Assembly: GCF_000962805.1 (NCBI RefSeq)
Contig: NZ_JZTW01000014.1
Coordinates: 62,001 to 126,000, forward strand
Source: Pseudarthrobacter chlorophenolicus
Lineage (GTDB): Bacteria > Actinomycetota > Actinomycetes > Actinomycetales > Micrococcaceae
DNA length: 64,000 nt
Direction of reading: 5' to 3'
The position numbers were made by a program, and so were the translations under genes. Shown one piece after another: positions 45,543 to 53,868 of this stretch. The notes beneath the pieces are model-generated. The model was not told the DNA's origin. It made no database searches and saw nothing but the letters and a program-made list of their open reading frames with translations. Positions within the stretch are counted from its first letter, which is position 1, and every line of letters begins with the position of its first letter.

Positions 45543-46106
45543 GTGACCGACGTACACGGCACGGCAGCAACGCAGTCACGCGCGGAGGCAGCCCTGTGGA
45601 AAAGCGCCCGTCAGAGGGTCAAGACACTGCGGAACGGGACACGGGTGGTCGATTCCACCATCTGGCGCTCCGTCAAAGCCTGGGCCGTGGATTTCGGCAT
45701 CGTGGCCATCCTGGCAATCATCGCGGCCGTCCTGGTGGGCACCTCCCTGACCGGGACCGCGGGCAAGGCCGCCGGCGCTGCTGCCGCCACCTGGCTCATC
45801 GCGCCCTGGCTGTACGGTTTCTGCTGCGCGGGCGGCCGGTCCCTGGGCTCGCTGGCCTCGCAGACGGAAGTGGTCCGGATCAGCACGGGCGAAGCTCCTG
45901 GGTTCTGGCGGGCCGGCTGGGTCATGTTCGCCAGAACTGTCCTGTTCTCCGTGATGGTCCTGGTGCTGCTCCTGGGCACCGCGGAGGGCTCTTCACCCTC
46001 CGGTGCCGAACCGAAGGGACGGCACCTCACCATCGACAGGAGGTTCCCGAAACTTCCGGCGGGGGCTCCCGAAGCTGCGCCCTACGACCAGCCCATAACC
46101 GCTTGA
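45543..46106 (+). CDS. RDD-like integral membrane protein
   Basis: 187 aa. Three hydrophobic helices (about 50-70, 78-97, 128-146) with the Arg/Asp pattern of RDD proteins (KAWAVDFGIVAIL). Function unknown; members have been linked to ion or osmolyte transport. GTG start with GGGGGA 6 nt upstream. Divergent from xfp. Confidence 0.7.
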   Translation: MTDVHGTAATQSRAEAALWKSARQRVKTLRNGTRVVDSTIWRSVKAWAVDFGIVAILAIIAAVLVGTSLTGTAGKAAGAAAATWLIAPWLYGFCCAGGRSLGSLASQTEVVRISTGEAPGFWRAGWVMFARTVLFSVMVLVLLLGTAEGSSPSGAEPKGRHLTIDRRFPKLPAGAPEAAPYDQPITA

Positions 46107-46141
46107 CCAGCCGTAACACTCCCCCTCGCACATTTACTACT

Positions 46142-46153
46142 TACCGGTAGTGT
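46142..46153 (+). promoter_or_regulatory. Palindrome overlapping the -10 of the SatD-like gene
   Basis: TACCGGTA (46142-46149) is a perfect 8-bp palindrome running into TAGTGT (46148-46153), a -10-like hexamer 9 nt before the ATG. A protein bound here would block the promoter, so autoregulation is plausible. Confidence 0.4.
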
Positions 46154-46162
46154 GTACCCAGA

Positions 46163-46762
46163 ATGTTCACGCTGACAATCAACCAGACGGACAGCCGGCG
46201 CGACGGTGACCGGGTGCCGCAGTTACTCAAGGACCTGCGGCACATTCCCGCGCGCCTGGACTTTGACCGCTCCGTCGAAGACGAAGTCCAAGGCATCGTT
46301 GAGTGCCCTGAGCAGGCGGTTGAAGCAGCCCTGGTCGCACTGCGCAGCGGCCAGTGGTACGTGGGGATTGGCGTCGGTCCGGTCAACGAGCCGCTGCCGA
46401 ACCAGATCAAGGACGCGTCCGGCCACGGCCTCATCTACGCCCGACGGGCGGTGGACCGGCTGCGCAACAGCAAAGAGCGCGTGCCGGTGGCCGTCGAAGG
46501 GCCCCTTGCGGACATTGCGCACGACGCCGAGGCGGTCCTCCGCCTGCTGGGCCACATAGTGCGCGACCGGTCGGGCGCGGAGTGGCGGGTTCTTGACCTG
46601 CTGACGCCGGGTGTCCGGGGCCAGCAAAAGGCGGTGGCCCAGGCGCTGGGCATCACCACGCAGGCGGTCAGCAAGGCCGTGGCCAGGGCGCAGTGGAACG
46701 AGGAATACGCGGCCAGGCCGGCTGCCGCACGGCTGCTGGCGCTGATCCTTGAGGTGAGGTAG
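46163..46762 (+). CDS. SatD-like/MarR-type HTH regulatory protein
   Basis: 199 aa. The N-terminal two thirds (TINQTDSRRDGDRVP, SVEDEVQGIV, VGIGVGPVNEPLP, ARRAVDRLRN) follow the SatD-like pattern seen in actinobacterial proteins annotated as MarR-like regulators. The last ~45 residues form a helix-turn-helix (QKAVAQALGITTQAVSKAVARAQW). Probably a DNA-binding regulator with a nucleotide-like sensing domain; ligand and targets unknown. It has its own promoter with a palindrome. Confidence 0.75.
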   Translation: MFTLTINQTDSRRDGDRVPQLLKDLRHIPARLDFDRSVEDEVQGIVECPEQAVEAALVALRSGQWYVGIGVGPVNEPLPNQIKDASGHGLIYARRAVDRLRNSKERVPVAVEGPLADIAHDAEAVLRLLGHIVRDRSGAEWRVLDLLTPGVRGQQKAVAQALGITTQAVSKAVARAQWNEEYAARPAAARLLALILEVR

Positions 46763-46767
46763 CAGCG

Positions 46768-47352
46768 CTACTTGGCTGTAGCCGCCAGGACGGGCTCGCC
46801 GTTGAAGTATTCGAGCTGCCACCCGTCGACGGCGTGGTGGTGCGCCAGGTTCAGCGCGGCGTTGTCCACGCTGGGCAGGGTCTCGCCGATGGCCCGGCTG
46901 AGGCTGACGCGCAGGAGCGTGCCGTGCGTGACCACCAGGAGCCGCTGGCCGCTGAATTCCTCGGCGAGCGCTTCCAGGGCTGCGAGGCCGCGGCTGGCAG
47001 CTTCGTCTTCACTCTCGGCACCCTTGAAGCCGCCCGGGATCCGCAGCGCGTCCAGTTCCGGGCCGGCCTGCATCCCCTCGGCGGGCCCGAAGCTGCGTTC
47101 GGTCAGTTCCGGTACGCGCCGCGACACCGCAAGGCCCAACCCTTCGGCGATCAGGTCGGCTGTTTCCGCAGCACGGCCCAGCGGCGAGGAAACGATCGCA
47201 TCCCATGCGTACGGCGCCAGTACGGCGGCGGCGTCGCGTGCCTGGCCCCGGCCCACGTCGTTCAGCGGAATGTCGGTAGACCCCTGCAGCCGGAGCTCGG
47301 CATTCCAGTCGGTCTGGCCGTGGCGGACGAGGGCAAAGGTCGTAAGGGTCAT
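46768..47352 (-). CDS. Histidine phosphatase family protein (phosphoglycerate mutase-like)
   Basis: 194 aa from ATG 47352. Catalytic RHGQTDWN near residue 10, Glu in ELTERSFG and the second His in VVTHGTLLR near 146. Likely a small-molecule or phosphosugar phosphatase; true mutase activity is not indicated. CAGAAT lies 7 nt before the ATG, supporting a leaderless start there rather than at 47361. Confidence 0.9.
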   Translation of the reverse strand: MTLTTFALVRHGQTDWNAELRLQGSTDIPLNDVGRGQARDAAAVLAPYAWDAIVSSPLGRAAETADLIAEGLGLAVSRRVPELTERSFGPAEGMQAGPELDALRIPGGFKGAESEDEAASRGLAALEALAEEFSGQRLLVVTHGTLLRVSLSRAIGETLPSVDNAALNLAHHHAVDGWQLEYFNGEPVLAATAK

Positions 47353-47448
47353 ATCTACCATTCTGCCTTGTACCCGGCTGGGTTACGGAACCGTGCCGGG
47401 GCGGGCGGGGACGCGTGGCCGCAGCCGCGGGCTGTGGCGCCCGGAAGA

Positions 47449-48327
47449 CTAGAGGAGGCTGCGCAGCACGTGGGCCGCGCCGTCATCGTGCACGGAGTGG
47501 GTGACCTCGTCCGCGATGGCGATGACCTCTTCGGGCGCCTGGCCCATGGCCACTCCCCTGCCGGCCCAGCCGAGCATCTCGATGTCGTTCCTGCCATCAC
47601 CAACCGCCACCGTGCGGCTCGGATCGATGCCGAGCTGCAGGCGGAGGTTTTCCAGGGCGCTGGCCTTGGTGACACCTGCCGCTGCGATGTCCAGCCACGC
47701 CGTCCAGCCCACCGAGTACGTGACGCCGGCCAGGCCGATATGGTCGATGGCCTCGTTGAACTCCTCCGGGGTGTTCTCGGTGCTGAACACCACGACGCGC
47801 ACGGCCGTGGCATCCAGCATGGTCTGGAAGTCGACCCCGATGGCCTCGACGCCGAAGCTTGCGTCCTGGAACCGCTCGGTGGAGAGGAAGTTGCCGTCGG
47901 CGTCCTCGAGCGCGTACTTGGCCGAGGGCAGCCGTTCGCGGAGTGCCCGGAGGGCCGGGGCGGGATCGAAGGTGGCCTTGTGGATAATTTCGTAGCCGCC
48001 GTCGAGCTCGGGGTGCAGCCGCAGGGTCACGCCGCCGTTGCAGCACACCGCATACCCGCGCTCCACGCCGATCTTTTCGATGATGGGCAGCGTGGCATTG
48101 AGGGACCGGCCGGTGGCGATCATCACCTCGTGGCCCGCGTCCACCACAGCCTGCGCGGATTCCCGGACGGCCGGGGACATGTGGCCGTCGTGGTCCACCA
48201 GGGTGCCGTCCACGTCCAGGGCCACCATGAGCTGGCCGCCGCTAAGTCCGTTAAGTCCGCTGTTGTTGGATTCTGTGTCTCGCCGGTCATCGTTGCCGGC
48301 GACTGAGGTTTCAGTCAGTGTTGTCAT
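47449..48327 (-). CDS. HAD superfamily hydrolase, Cof type
   Basis: 292 aa. Motif I MVALDVDGTLVDHDG (about 34-48), motif II IATGRS, large C2-type cap, Lys of motif III in VTKASAL, and motif IV AVGDGRNDIEML. Probably a sugar-phosphate or cofactor phosphatase in the cytoplasm. A Ser/Asn-rich N-terminal extension of ~30 residues precedes the fold. The 243-bp gap upstream (48328-48570) holds no convincing gene. Confidence 0.92.
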   Translation of the reverse strand: MTTLTETSVAGNDDRRDTESNNSGLNGLSGGQLMVALDVDGTLVDHDGHMSPAVRESAQAVVDAGHEVMIATGRSLNATLPIIEKIGVERGYAVCCNGGVTLRLHPELDGGYEIIHKATFDPAPALRALRERLPSAKYALEDADGNFLSTERFQDASFGVEAIGVDFQTMLDATAVRVVVFSTENTPEEFNEAIDHIGLAGVTYSVGWTAWLDIAAAGVTKASALENLRLQLGIDPSRTVAVGDGRNDIEMLGWAGRGVAMGQAPEEVIAIADEVTHSVHDDGAAHVLRSLL

Positions 48328-48570
48328 TGTTCCAGTGAAACAGACGCCCCGAAACGCCGCTAGGACGCGCGCCACAGGTTTGTTGAACACCCGGTTAATA
48401 CTCACAGGTTGTCCACGCTGTGAATGTTTACCCCGGAACCGGCAGCCTGGCCCGGCGCATAAACCGGTTTCGAATCCCGGGCCGCTTCGCAGATCCTCGC
48501 CTTGAAAGCTCCGATAAGCGGACAAGCCCAGGAACTGCGGACTCTCGAGCACCGGCGGCCCCGCCAGGTC

Positions 48571-50268
48571 CTACACCTGCAGCTTCCGCCGGCCCGGTAC
48601 TGCCGAGATCAGCTCCTGCGTGTACCCGTGTTCCGGCCGCTCAAGTACCGATTCCGTAGCTCCGGCTTCCAGCAGTTCCCCGCCGCGCATCACAGCCACG
48701 CGGTCCGAGATCTGCTGCACCACCGCGAGGTCGTGAGAGATGAACAGGTAACTCAGTCCGTCCTGCGCCTGCAGTTCAGCGAGCAGGGCCAGGATCTGGG
48801 CCTGCACGGACACGTCCAGTGCGGACACTGCTTCGTCGAGCACCACCAGTTCGGGCCGAAGGGCCAGCGCACGGGCAATGGCCACCCGCTGGCGCTGCCC
48901 GCCGGACAGTTCCGCGGGATGCCGCCGCCCGTAGTCGGCAGGCAAGTGCACCGCGTCCAGCAGCGCAGCCACCCTTGCGCGGCGCTCCGACGGCGTTCCC
49001 TCGCCGAAGGCGCGCAGCGGTTCGGCCACGCTGTCCGCCACGGTGAAACGCGGGTCCAGCGAGGCGTAGGGGCTCTGGAAAACCACCTGGAAGCGGCGCC
49101 GGAGCTGGCGCAACCGCTCACCCCGCGCGGCGGTGAGGTCCTCGCCGTCGAACGTCACGGAGCCGCCGGTTGGCTTGTCCAGCCGCAGCAGGAGCCTGGC
49201 CACAGTGCTCTTGCCCGAGCCGCTCTCCCCCACCAGGGCCAGGGTCTCACCGCGCAGGATCTCCAGCGACACGTCGTTGACCGCGGTCAGGGTGCGGGGC
49301 CCGTTCGCCGTCCGCGGGAGGTGAAAGACCTTTCGCAGGTTCTGTGCCTCCACGAGCGGGCGGGCCGCAGGGCCTGATCCGGCCGGCGCGCCCGTGGCCG
49401 GCCCGGCCACAGCGGCCACAACAGGCCGGAGCCGTTTGGGGCTCAGCCCTGGTGCGGCGGCGATCAGCTGCCGGGTGTACGCGTGCCGGGGACTGCCAAG
49501 GACCTCCGGCGCCGGGCCCTGTTCCACGATTTCGCCCCGCCGCATCACGATGATCCGGTCCGCACGGTCCGCCGCCACGCCAAGATCGTGCGTGATCAGC
49601 AGGACGGCGGTCCCCCGCTCCGCCGTAAGCGCCGCGATGTTGTCCAGGATCTGCCGCTGCACGGTGACATCCAGGGCGCTGGTGGGCTCGTCCGCGATCA
49701 CCAGCCGGGGCCGGGCGGCGAGCGCGGTGGCGATCAGCACCCGCTGTCGCATCCCGCCGGAGAACTGGTGCGGGTACTGCCGGGCCCGGGATTCGGCGTC
49801 GTGGATGCCGCTCTCTGCCAGCAACCGGACAGCGTCCCTGCGGGCGGCTTTCTTCGGCTGCAGCCGGTGGATGGTGAGGGCCTCGGCCACCTGGGGACCC
49901 ACCTTCTGCAGCGGGTCCAGCGAGGCGGTGGGGTCCTGCGGGATCAGGCCGATGTCCTTGCCCCGCACGCCCTGCCACTCCTTGCGGGTGAGCCGGGAAA
50001 GGTCCGCTCCCGCGAAGACCACGGAACCGGACTCCGTTCGGGCGTTCCCCGGCAGCAGGTTGATGATGGCGTGCGCGGTGGTGGTTTTTCCGGAGCCGGA
50101 TTCGCCCACGATCGCCACCACCTCGCCGGCGTTGATCTCGAAGCTGACGCCGTGCACGGCCTCCCGGGCCGCGCCGTCCACCAGGTAGCTGACGCGCAGC
50201 CCCTCCACTTTCAGGAGCGGCTCGGCGGCTCCGGTGGGCGGGCCGTCCTGTACAGGGGCAGCCGTCAT
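48571..50268 (-). CDS. ABC transporter, fused double ATP-binding protein (DppD-DppF type)
   Basis: 565 aa with two complete nucleotide-binding domains in one chain: Walker A GESGSGKT (about 55-62) with signature FSGGMRQRV, and GESGSGKS (about 335-342) with LSGGQRQRV; both have the C-terminal oligopeptide-transporter extension (HAYTRQLI, HGYTQELI). Drives import through the two permeases encoded just upstream. The ATG overlaps the DppC-like stop. Last gene of the SAM-riboswitch-led operon. Confidence 0.93.
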   Translation of the reverse strand: MTAAPVQDGPPTGAAEPLLKVEGLRVSYLVDGAAREAVHGVSFEINAGEVVAIVGESGSGKTTTAHAIINLLPGNARTESGSVVFAGADLSRLTRKEWQGVRGKDIGLIPQDPTASLDPLQKVGPQVAEALTIHRLQPKKAARRDAVRLLAESGIHDAESRARQYPHQFSGGMRQRVLIATALAARPRLVIADEPTSALDVTVQRQILDNIAALTAERGTAVLLITHDLGVAADRADRIIVMRRGEIVEQGPAPEVLGSPRHAYTRQLIAAAPGLSPKRLRPVVAAVAGPATGAPAGSGPAARPLVEAQNLRKVFHLPRTANGPRTLTAVNDVSLEILRGETLALVGESGSGKSTVARLLLRLDKPTGGSVTFDGEDLTAARGERLRQLRRRFQVVFQSPYASLDPRFTVADSVAEPLRAFGEGTPSERRARVAALLDAVHLPADYGRRHPAELSGGQRQRVAIARALALRPELVVLDEAVSALDVSVQAQILALLAELQAQDGLSYLFISHDLAVVQQISDRVAVMRGGELLEAGATESVLERPEHGYTQELISAVPGRRKLQV

Positions 50269-51254
50269 GTCCTGTTCCTTTCGGGGTCCTGGAAAGCGTG
50301 CGAGATGCGGTTGGTGGCGAGGACGACGGCGGCGATCACCAGGCCGGGCAGGGTCACCAGCCACCATGCGGCCACCAGGTAGTCGCGTCCGCCGGCCACC
50401 AGTGAGCCCCACTCGGCGGCCGGCGGCGGGGCGCCGAAGCCGAGGAAGCTCAGGGAGGAGATGGACAGCACGGCCATCCCGAACTCCAAGGCGGACAGTG
50501 CCAGCACCGGCCCGGCGGCATTCGGCAAAACGTGCCGGAGCAGGATGCCGTGCCAGCGGACACCGGAGGATCTGGCCGCCTCCACGTACACGGCGGATCC
50601 CACACGGAGGGATTCGGCGCGCATGATGCGGGCGAAGTTGGCCACGCTGGCAATGCCCACCGCGATGGCGATGTTAACCGTGCCGAAGCCCAGCACCGTG
50701 ATGAGCGCCAACGACAGCAGCAGGCTGGGGATGGCGAGCAGGACGTCCATGACCCGCATGATGGCGTCGTCCACCCAGCCGCGCAGGAACCCTGCCAACA
50801 GGCCCAGCAGCGAACCGGCCACCAGCCCCACCGCCACCGCAACAGCTGTGGCCGCCAGGGACGTGGCGGAACCGTGCACCACCCGGGAGAACAGGTCCCG
50901 GCCCAGGCTGTCCGTCCCGAACCAGTGCTCGGCAGACGGCGGCTTGAGCCGGGCCGAGGGAACACCGGTGTCCGGTGGCCAGTGCGTGAAAGCCCCGGGG
51001 ATCACTGCCCACAGGATCACCACGGCGATGACCAGGACCGCCAGGACCAGGCCAGGGCTTTTGAGCAGGGCCCTCGCCGTGCGGGCAAGCCGGGCAACCG
51101 CAGGGTGTGCTGCAGGCTCCAGCCCGACGGCGGCGGGCGCCGAAGTCTGTACGGCGCCGGCCGCCGGATCCCCGGCCTTTTCCCTGCCGGGGTCAGGAGC
51201 GCCCGCTGCGTCCGCTGCCGGTCCCGGGCTGTCCCGGAGAAGTTGCTGCGACAT
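50265..51254 (-). CDS. ABC transporter permease, DppC type
   Basis: 329 aa. A ~65-residue Ala/Pro-rich N-terminus, then about six transmembrane helices with HWFGTDSLGRDLFSRV (DppC signature) and the EAA loop EAARSSGVRWHGILLRHVLPN. Forms the pore with the DppB-type subunit. 8 nt after DppB stops; overlaps the ATPase start by 4 nt. Confidence 0.93.
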   Translation of the reverse strand: MSQQLLRDSPGPAADAAGAPDPGREKAGDPAAGAVQTSAPAAVGLEPAAHPAVARLARTARALLKSPGLVLAVLVIAVVILWAVIPGAFTHWPPDTGVPSARLKPPSAEHWFGTDSLGRDLFSRVVHGSATSLAATAVAVAVGLVAGSLLGLLAGFLRGWVDDAIMRVMDVLLAIPSLLLSLALITVLGFGTVNIAIAVGIASVANFARIMRAESLRVGSAVYVEAARSSGVRWHGILLRHVLPNAAGPVLALSALEFGMAVLSISSLSFLGFGAPPPAAEWGSLVAGGRDYLVAAWWLVTLPGLVIAAVVLATNRISHAFQDPERNRT

Positions 51255-51262
51255 GCTGCCTC

Positions 51263-52210
51263 CTAGGCGGTGGCCCTGGCCGCGGTGTTGATGCGGGGGT
51301 CCACGAGCGGGTAGATCAGGTCAACCACCAGGCTGGTGATGACGAAGATGGCGGCGGCCAGTACCACGAGCGTCTGGACCACCGGGATGTCACGGCTGTT
51401 GACGGCCGTGACCGTGAGCCGGCCAATGCCGGTGCGCGAGAAAACCGTTTCGCTGACCACGGCCCCGGCCAGCAGGTTTCCGACCAGGATTCCCAGCATG
51501 GTCAGGGTGGGGATGGCCGCGTTGCGCAGGGCGTGCCCGAAGTGGATCAGCGCGTCGCTGGCCCCCTTGGCCCGGATCTGCTCAATGTACGGTTCGCCGA
51601 GGGTCTGGTGCAGGCTGCGGGTGAGCAGCTGGGCAATCACCGCCGAGGTGGGGATCGCCAGGGTCAGCGCGGGAAGCACCAGGCTCTGGGCGCCGTCGTT
51701 CCCCAGCGCAGGGAACAGCCGGAGCCGGAAGGAGAAGAACTGCAGGAGCAGCAGCCCGATCCAGAACGTCGGTACCGCGATGCCCAGCGGCGGCAGCGCG
51801 GCCACCAGTTGGCGGACCCAGCGGTTGCGGCTGAACGAGGCCGCGATGGCCAGCGCACTGCCCAGCAGCACGGCCAGCGCAAATCCGGCCGCCGCAAGCT
51901 TGATGGTTTCCGGCAGGACCTCCCCCACTGCCTGGGTGGCCGCCACACCGTTCTTGATGGACACCCCGAAGTCCAGCTGCAGGGCCTTGAACAGCGCTAT
52001 CACGTACTGCTCGTGCAGCGGCCGGTCCAGCCCGTATTCACTGCGCAGCTTGGCTACCAACGCCGGGTCCACCGCGTTCTGCTCGTCTCCGCTGGCCATG
52101 ATGCTCACGGCGTCCCCCGGGAGGAGGTAGAGGATCAGGAAGGAGACGGTGTACGCGGCCCAGAGGACGAACGCCCCCTGCAGCAGCCGCCGGCCGACGT
52201 AGCGGATCAC
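51263..52210 (-). CDS. ABC transporter permease, DppB type
   Basis: 315 aa, six transmembrane helices; N-terminal RYVGRRLLQGAFVLW and LLPGDAVSIM, EAA-like loop IRAKGASDALIHFGHALRNA. GTG 52210 overlaps the receptor gene stop (GTGA). Confidence 0.93.
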   Translation of the reverse strand: MIRYVGRRLLQGAFVLWAAYTVSFLILYLLPGDAVSIMASGDEQNAVDPALVAKLRSEYGLDRPLHEQYVIALFKALQLDFGVSIKNGVAATQAVGEVLPETIKLAAAGFALAVLLGSALAIAASFSRNRWVRQLVAALPPLGIAVPTFWIGLLLLQFFSFRLRLFPALGNDGAQSLVLPALTLAIPTSAVIAQLLTRSLHQTLGEPYIEQIRAKGASDALIHFGHALRNAAIPTLTMLGILVGNLLAGAVVSETVFSRTGIGRLTVTAVNSRDIPVVQTLVVLAAAIFVITSLVVDLIYPLVDPRINTAARATA

Positions 52211-53868
52211 TGGGACAGCCAGGCGTCGTAGAAGTCCAGGCGGCTGGAGGCTTCGAACGCCAGGCCGTGGACCTTTTCGTTGGCGGAGATGGTGGTGGAG
52301 AGTTCGTACAGCGGGATGGAGTGGGCGTCCTTGATCAGGGCTTCCTGGCCCTGGTCCACCAGCTTCTGGCGGGCGTCCTTGTCCAGTGCTGCGGCCTGCT
52401 CGCCCAGCGTGTCGTCCACCGGCAGCTTCTCGCGCAGGTTGCTGCCGCCCCGGGCGGTGGTGGAGGCGAACACGGTGCGCAGCACGTCCGGGTCGCTGCG
52501 GGTCAGGTTGCCATAGGAGAAGTCGTAGTCCTTGCCCGCCTGCGCGGCGGTGACGTCGGCGATGGTGGTGAATTTGAGCTGCAGGTCCACGCCCACGGCC
52601 TTGAGCTGCTGCTGGACCAGTTCCAGGACTTCCTTGGGCGACTGCCAGTAGGTGACCTTGAAGGCGAGCTTCTCGCCGTTCTTCTCCCGGACTCCGTCCG
52701 CCCCTTCTTTCCAGCCGGCATCCTCCAGAAGCTTCCTGGCGCCGTCGGGATCATGGGCCAGCAGCCCGCTGAGGTCCTTGAAGTACGGCGTAGTGTGGGA
52801 CAGGACGCCCTTGGCGGGCTGGTCCTTTTCGGTCAGCAGGGTGGTGGTGATCTCCTCGCGGTTGATGGCCTTGGAAATCGCCTGGCGCACAGCCGTTTCC
52901 TTGAGCTTGGGCGTGGACTCGTTCGGGTACAGGTTGTAGACGACGCCGGGATTGGCCCGGGTTTCGTTCCAGAAGCCGTTGCCGTTGAAGAGGGTGATGT
53001 CCGCCGCGGAGATGGCCGCCGTGGCGTCGATCTGGCCGGACTGCAGGCTGCCGGTGCGGTTGCCTGCCTCCGGGATGATCTTGAACGTGACCGTGTCCAG
53101 GTAGGCCTCGCCCTTGTTGGTGTTGGTGGACGCCGGCCAGCTGTATCCGGCGCGCCGCTCCAGCACCGCTTCCTTGTCCACGGCGTAGCTCTTGACGCTG
53201 AACGGGCCGGAGCCGGAGAACTTTCCGGCGCAGCGGTCCGCCTCGGAGAGGGATGCGGACGACGGCGAGAGGAGGCCCAGCGTGAACGTGGACGTTGCCT
53301 GCAGGAACTGGGCGTTGGGCTTGCTGAAGTCCACCACAACGGTCTGCGGGTCCTTGACCGTGATGGCACTGACGTCGCTGAGGTAGGTGGACCCCAGGCT
53401 TGCCTTGGCCCCCAGCGCCTTGATCGCTTCGAAGTTGGTCTTCACGGATGCGGCGTCAATGGCCGTGCCGTCAGCGAAGGTGGCGCCGGTACGGAGCGTG
53501 AAGGTGAAGCTGGTGGCGTCGGCGTTGGATTCGAACTTCTCTGCCAGCCAGGGCACGATTTCGCCGGACTTCGGGTCCTGCGAGGTCAGCGACGCCACGG
53601 TCTGCCGGGCGACCGCGATCGCATCATTGTTACCCACCTGCTGCGGATCGATGCAGCCGCGGTCCACGGACAGGGCAAAGTTCAGGTTGCCGCCGGACAC
53701 CGGCGTGGCGTCGGCGCTTTGCTGCGTGCCGGCGTCGGCGCCGCCGCCGCAGGCCGAGAGCAGGAGGGCCGCGGTTCCGAGGAGGCCAACGACGGCGGCG
53801 GGCCGGCGAAGGGGGCCGGCGGGCAGGGAACGGGGCCGGTTCAGGCGGGGCTGGGTGGCGCGGGTCAT
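52207..53868 (-). CDS. ABC transporter substrate-binding lipoprotein (peptide/nickel family 5)
   Basis: 553 aa. Signal sequence with lipobox LLSAC (Cys40), then a large family-5 solute-binding domain (FTLRTGATFADGTAIDAASV, DPDGARKLLEDAGW). This class binds peptides, nickel chelates, opines or other amphipathic solutes; here the SAM riboswitch and the monooxygenase neighbours point to an organosulfur ligand, an inference. Its ATG overlaps the stop of the monooxygenase upstream by 4 nt. Confidence 0.92.
   Translation of the reverse strand: MTRATQPRLNRPRSLPAGPLRRPAAVVGLLGTAALLLSACGGGADAGTQQSADATPVSGGNLNFALSVDRGCIDPQQVGNNDAIAVARQTVASLTSQDPKSGEIVPWLAEKFESNADATSFTFTLRTGATFADGTAIDAASVKTNFEAIKALGAKASLGSTYLSDVSAITVKDPQTVVVDFSKPNAQFLQATSTFTLGLLSPSSASLSEADRCAGKFSGSGPFSVKSYAVDKEAVLERRAGYSWPASTNTNKGEAYLDTVTFKIIPEAGNRTGSLQSGQIDATAAISAADITLFNGNGFWNETRANPGVVYNLYPNESTPKLKETAVRQAISKAINREEITTTLLTEKDQPAKGVLSHTTPYFKDLSGLLAHDPDGARKLLEDAGWKEGADGVREKNGEKLAFKVTYWQSPKEVLELVQQQLKAVGVDLQLKFTTIADVTAAQAGKDYDFSYGNLTRSDPDVLRTVFASTTARGGSNLREKLPVDDTLGEQAAALDKDARQKLVDQGQEALIKDAHSIPLYELSTTISANEKVHGLAFEASSRLDFYDAWLSQ

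Noticed and set aside
48440..48500. tRNA-like stretch with a TTTCGAATCCC T-arm-like motif
   Set aside because: The T-arm stem pairs poorly and no acceptor, D or anticodon arms can be built around it.
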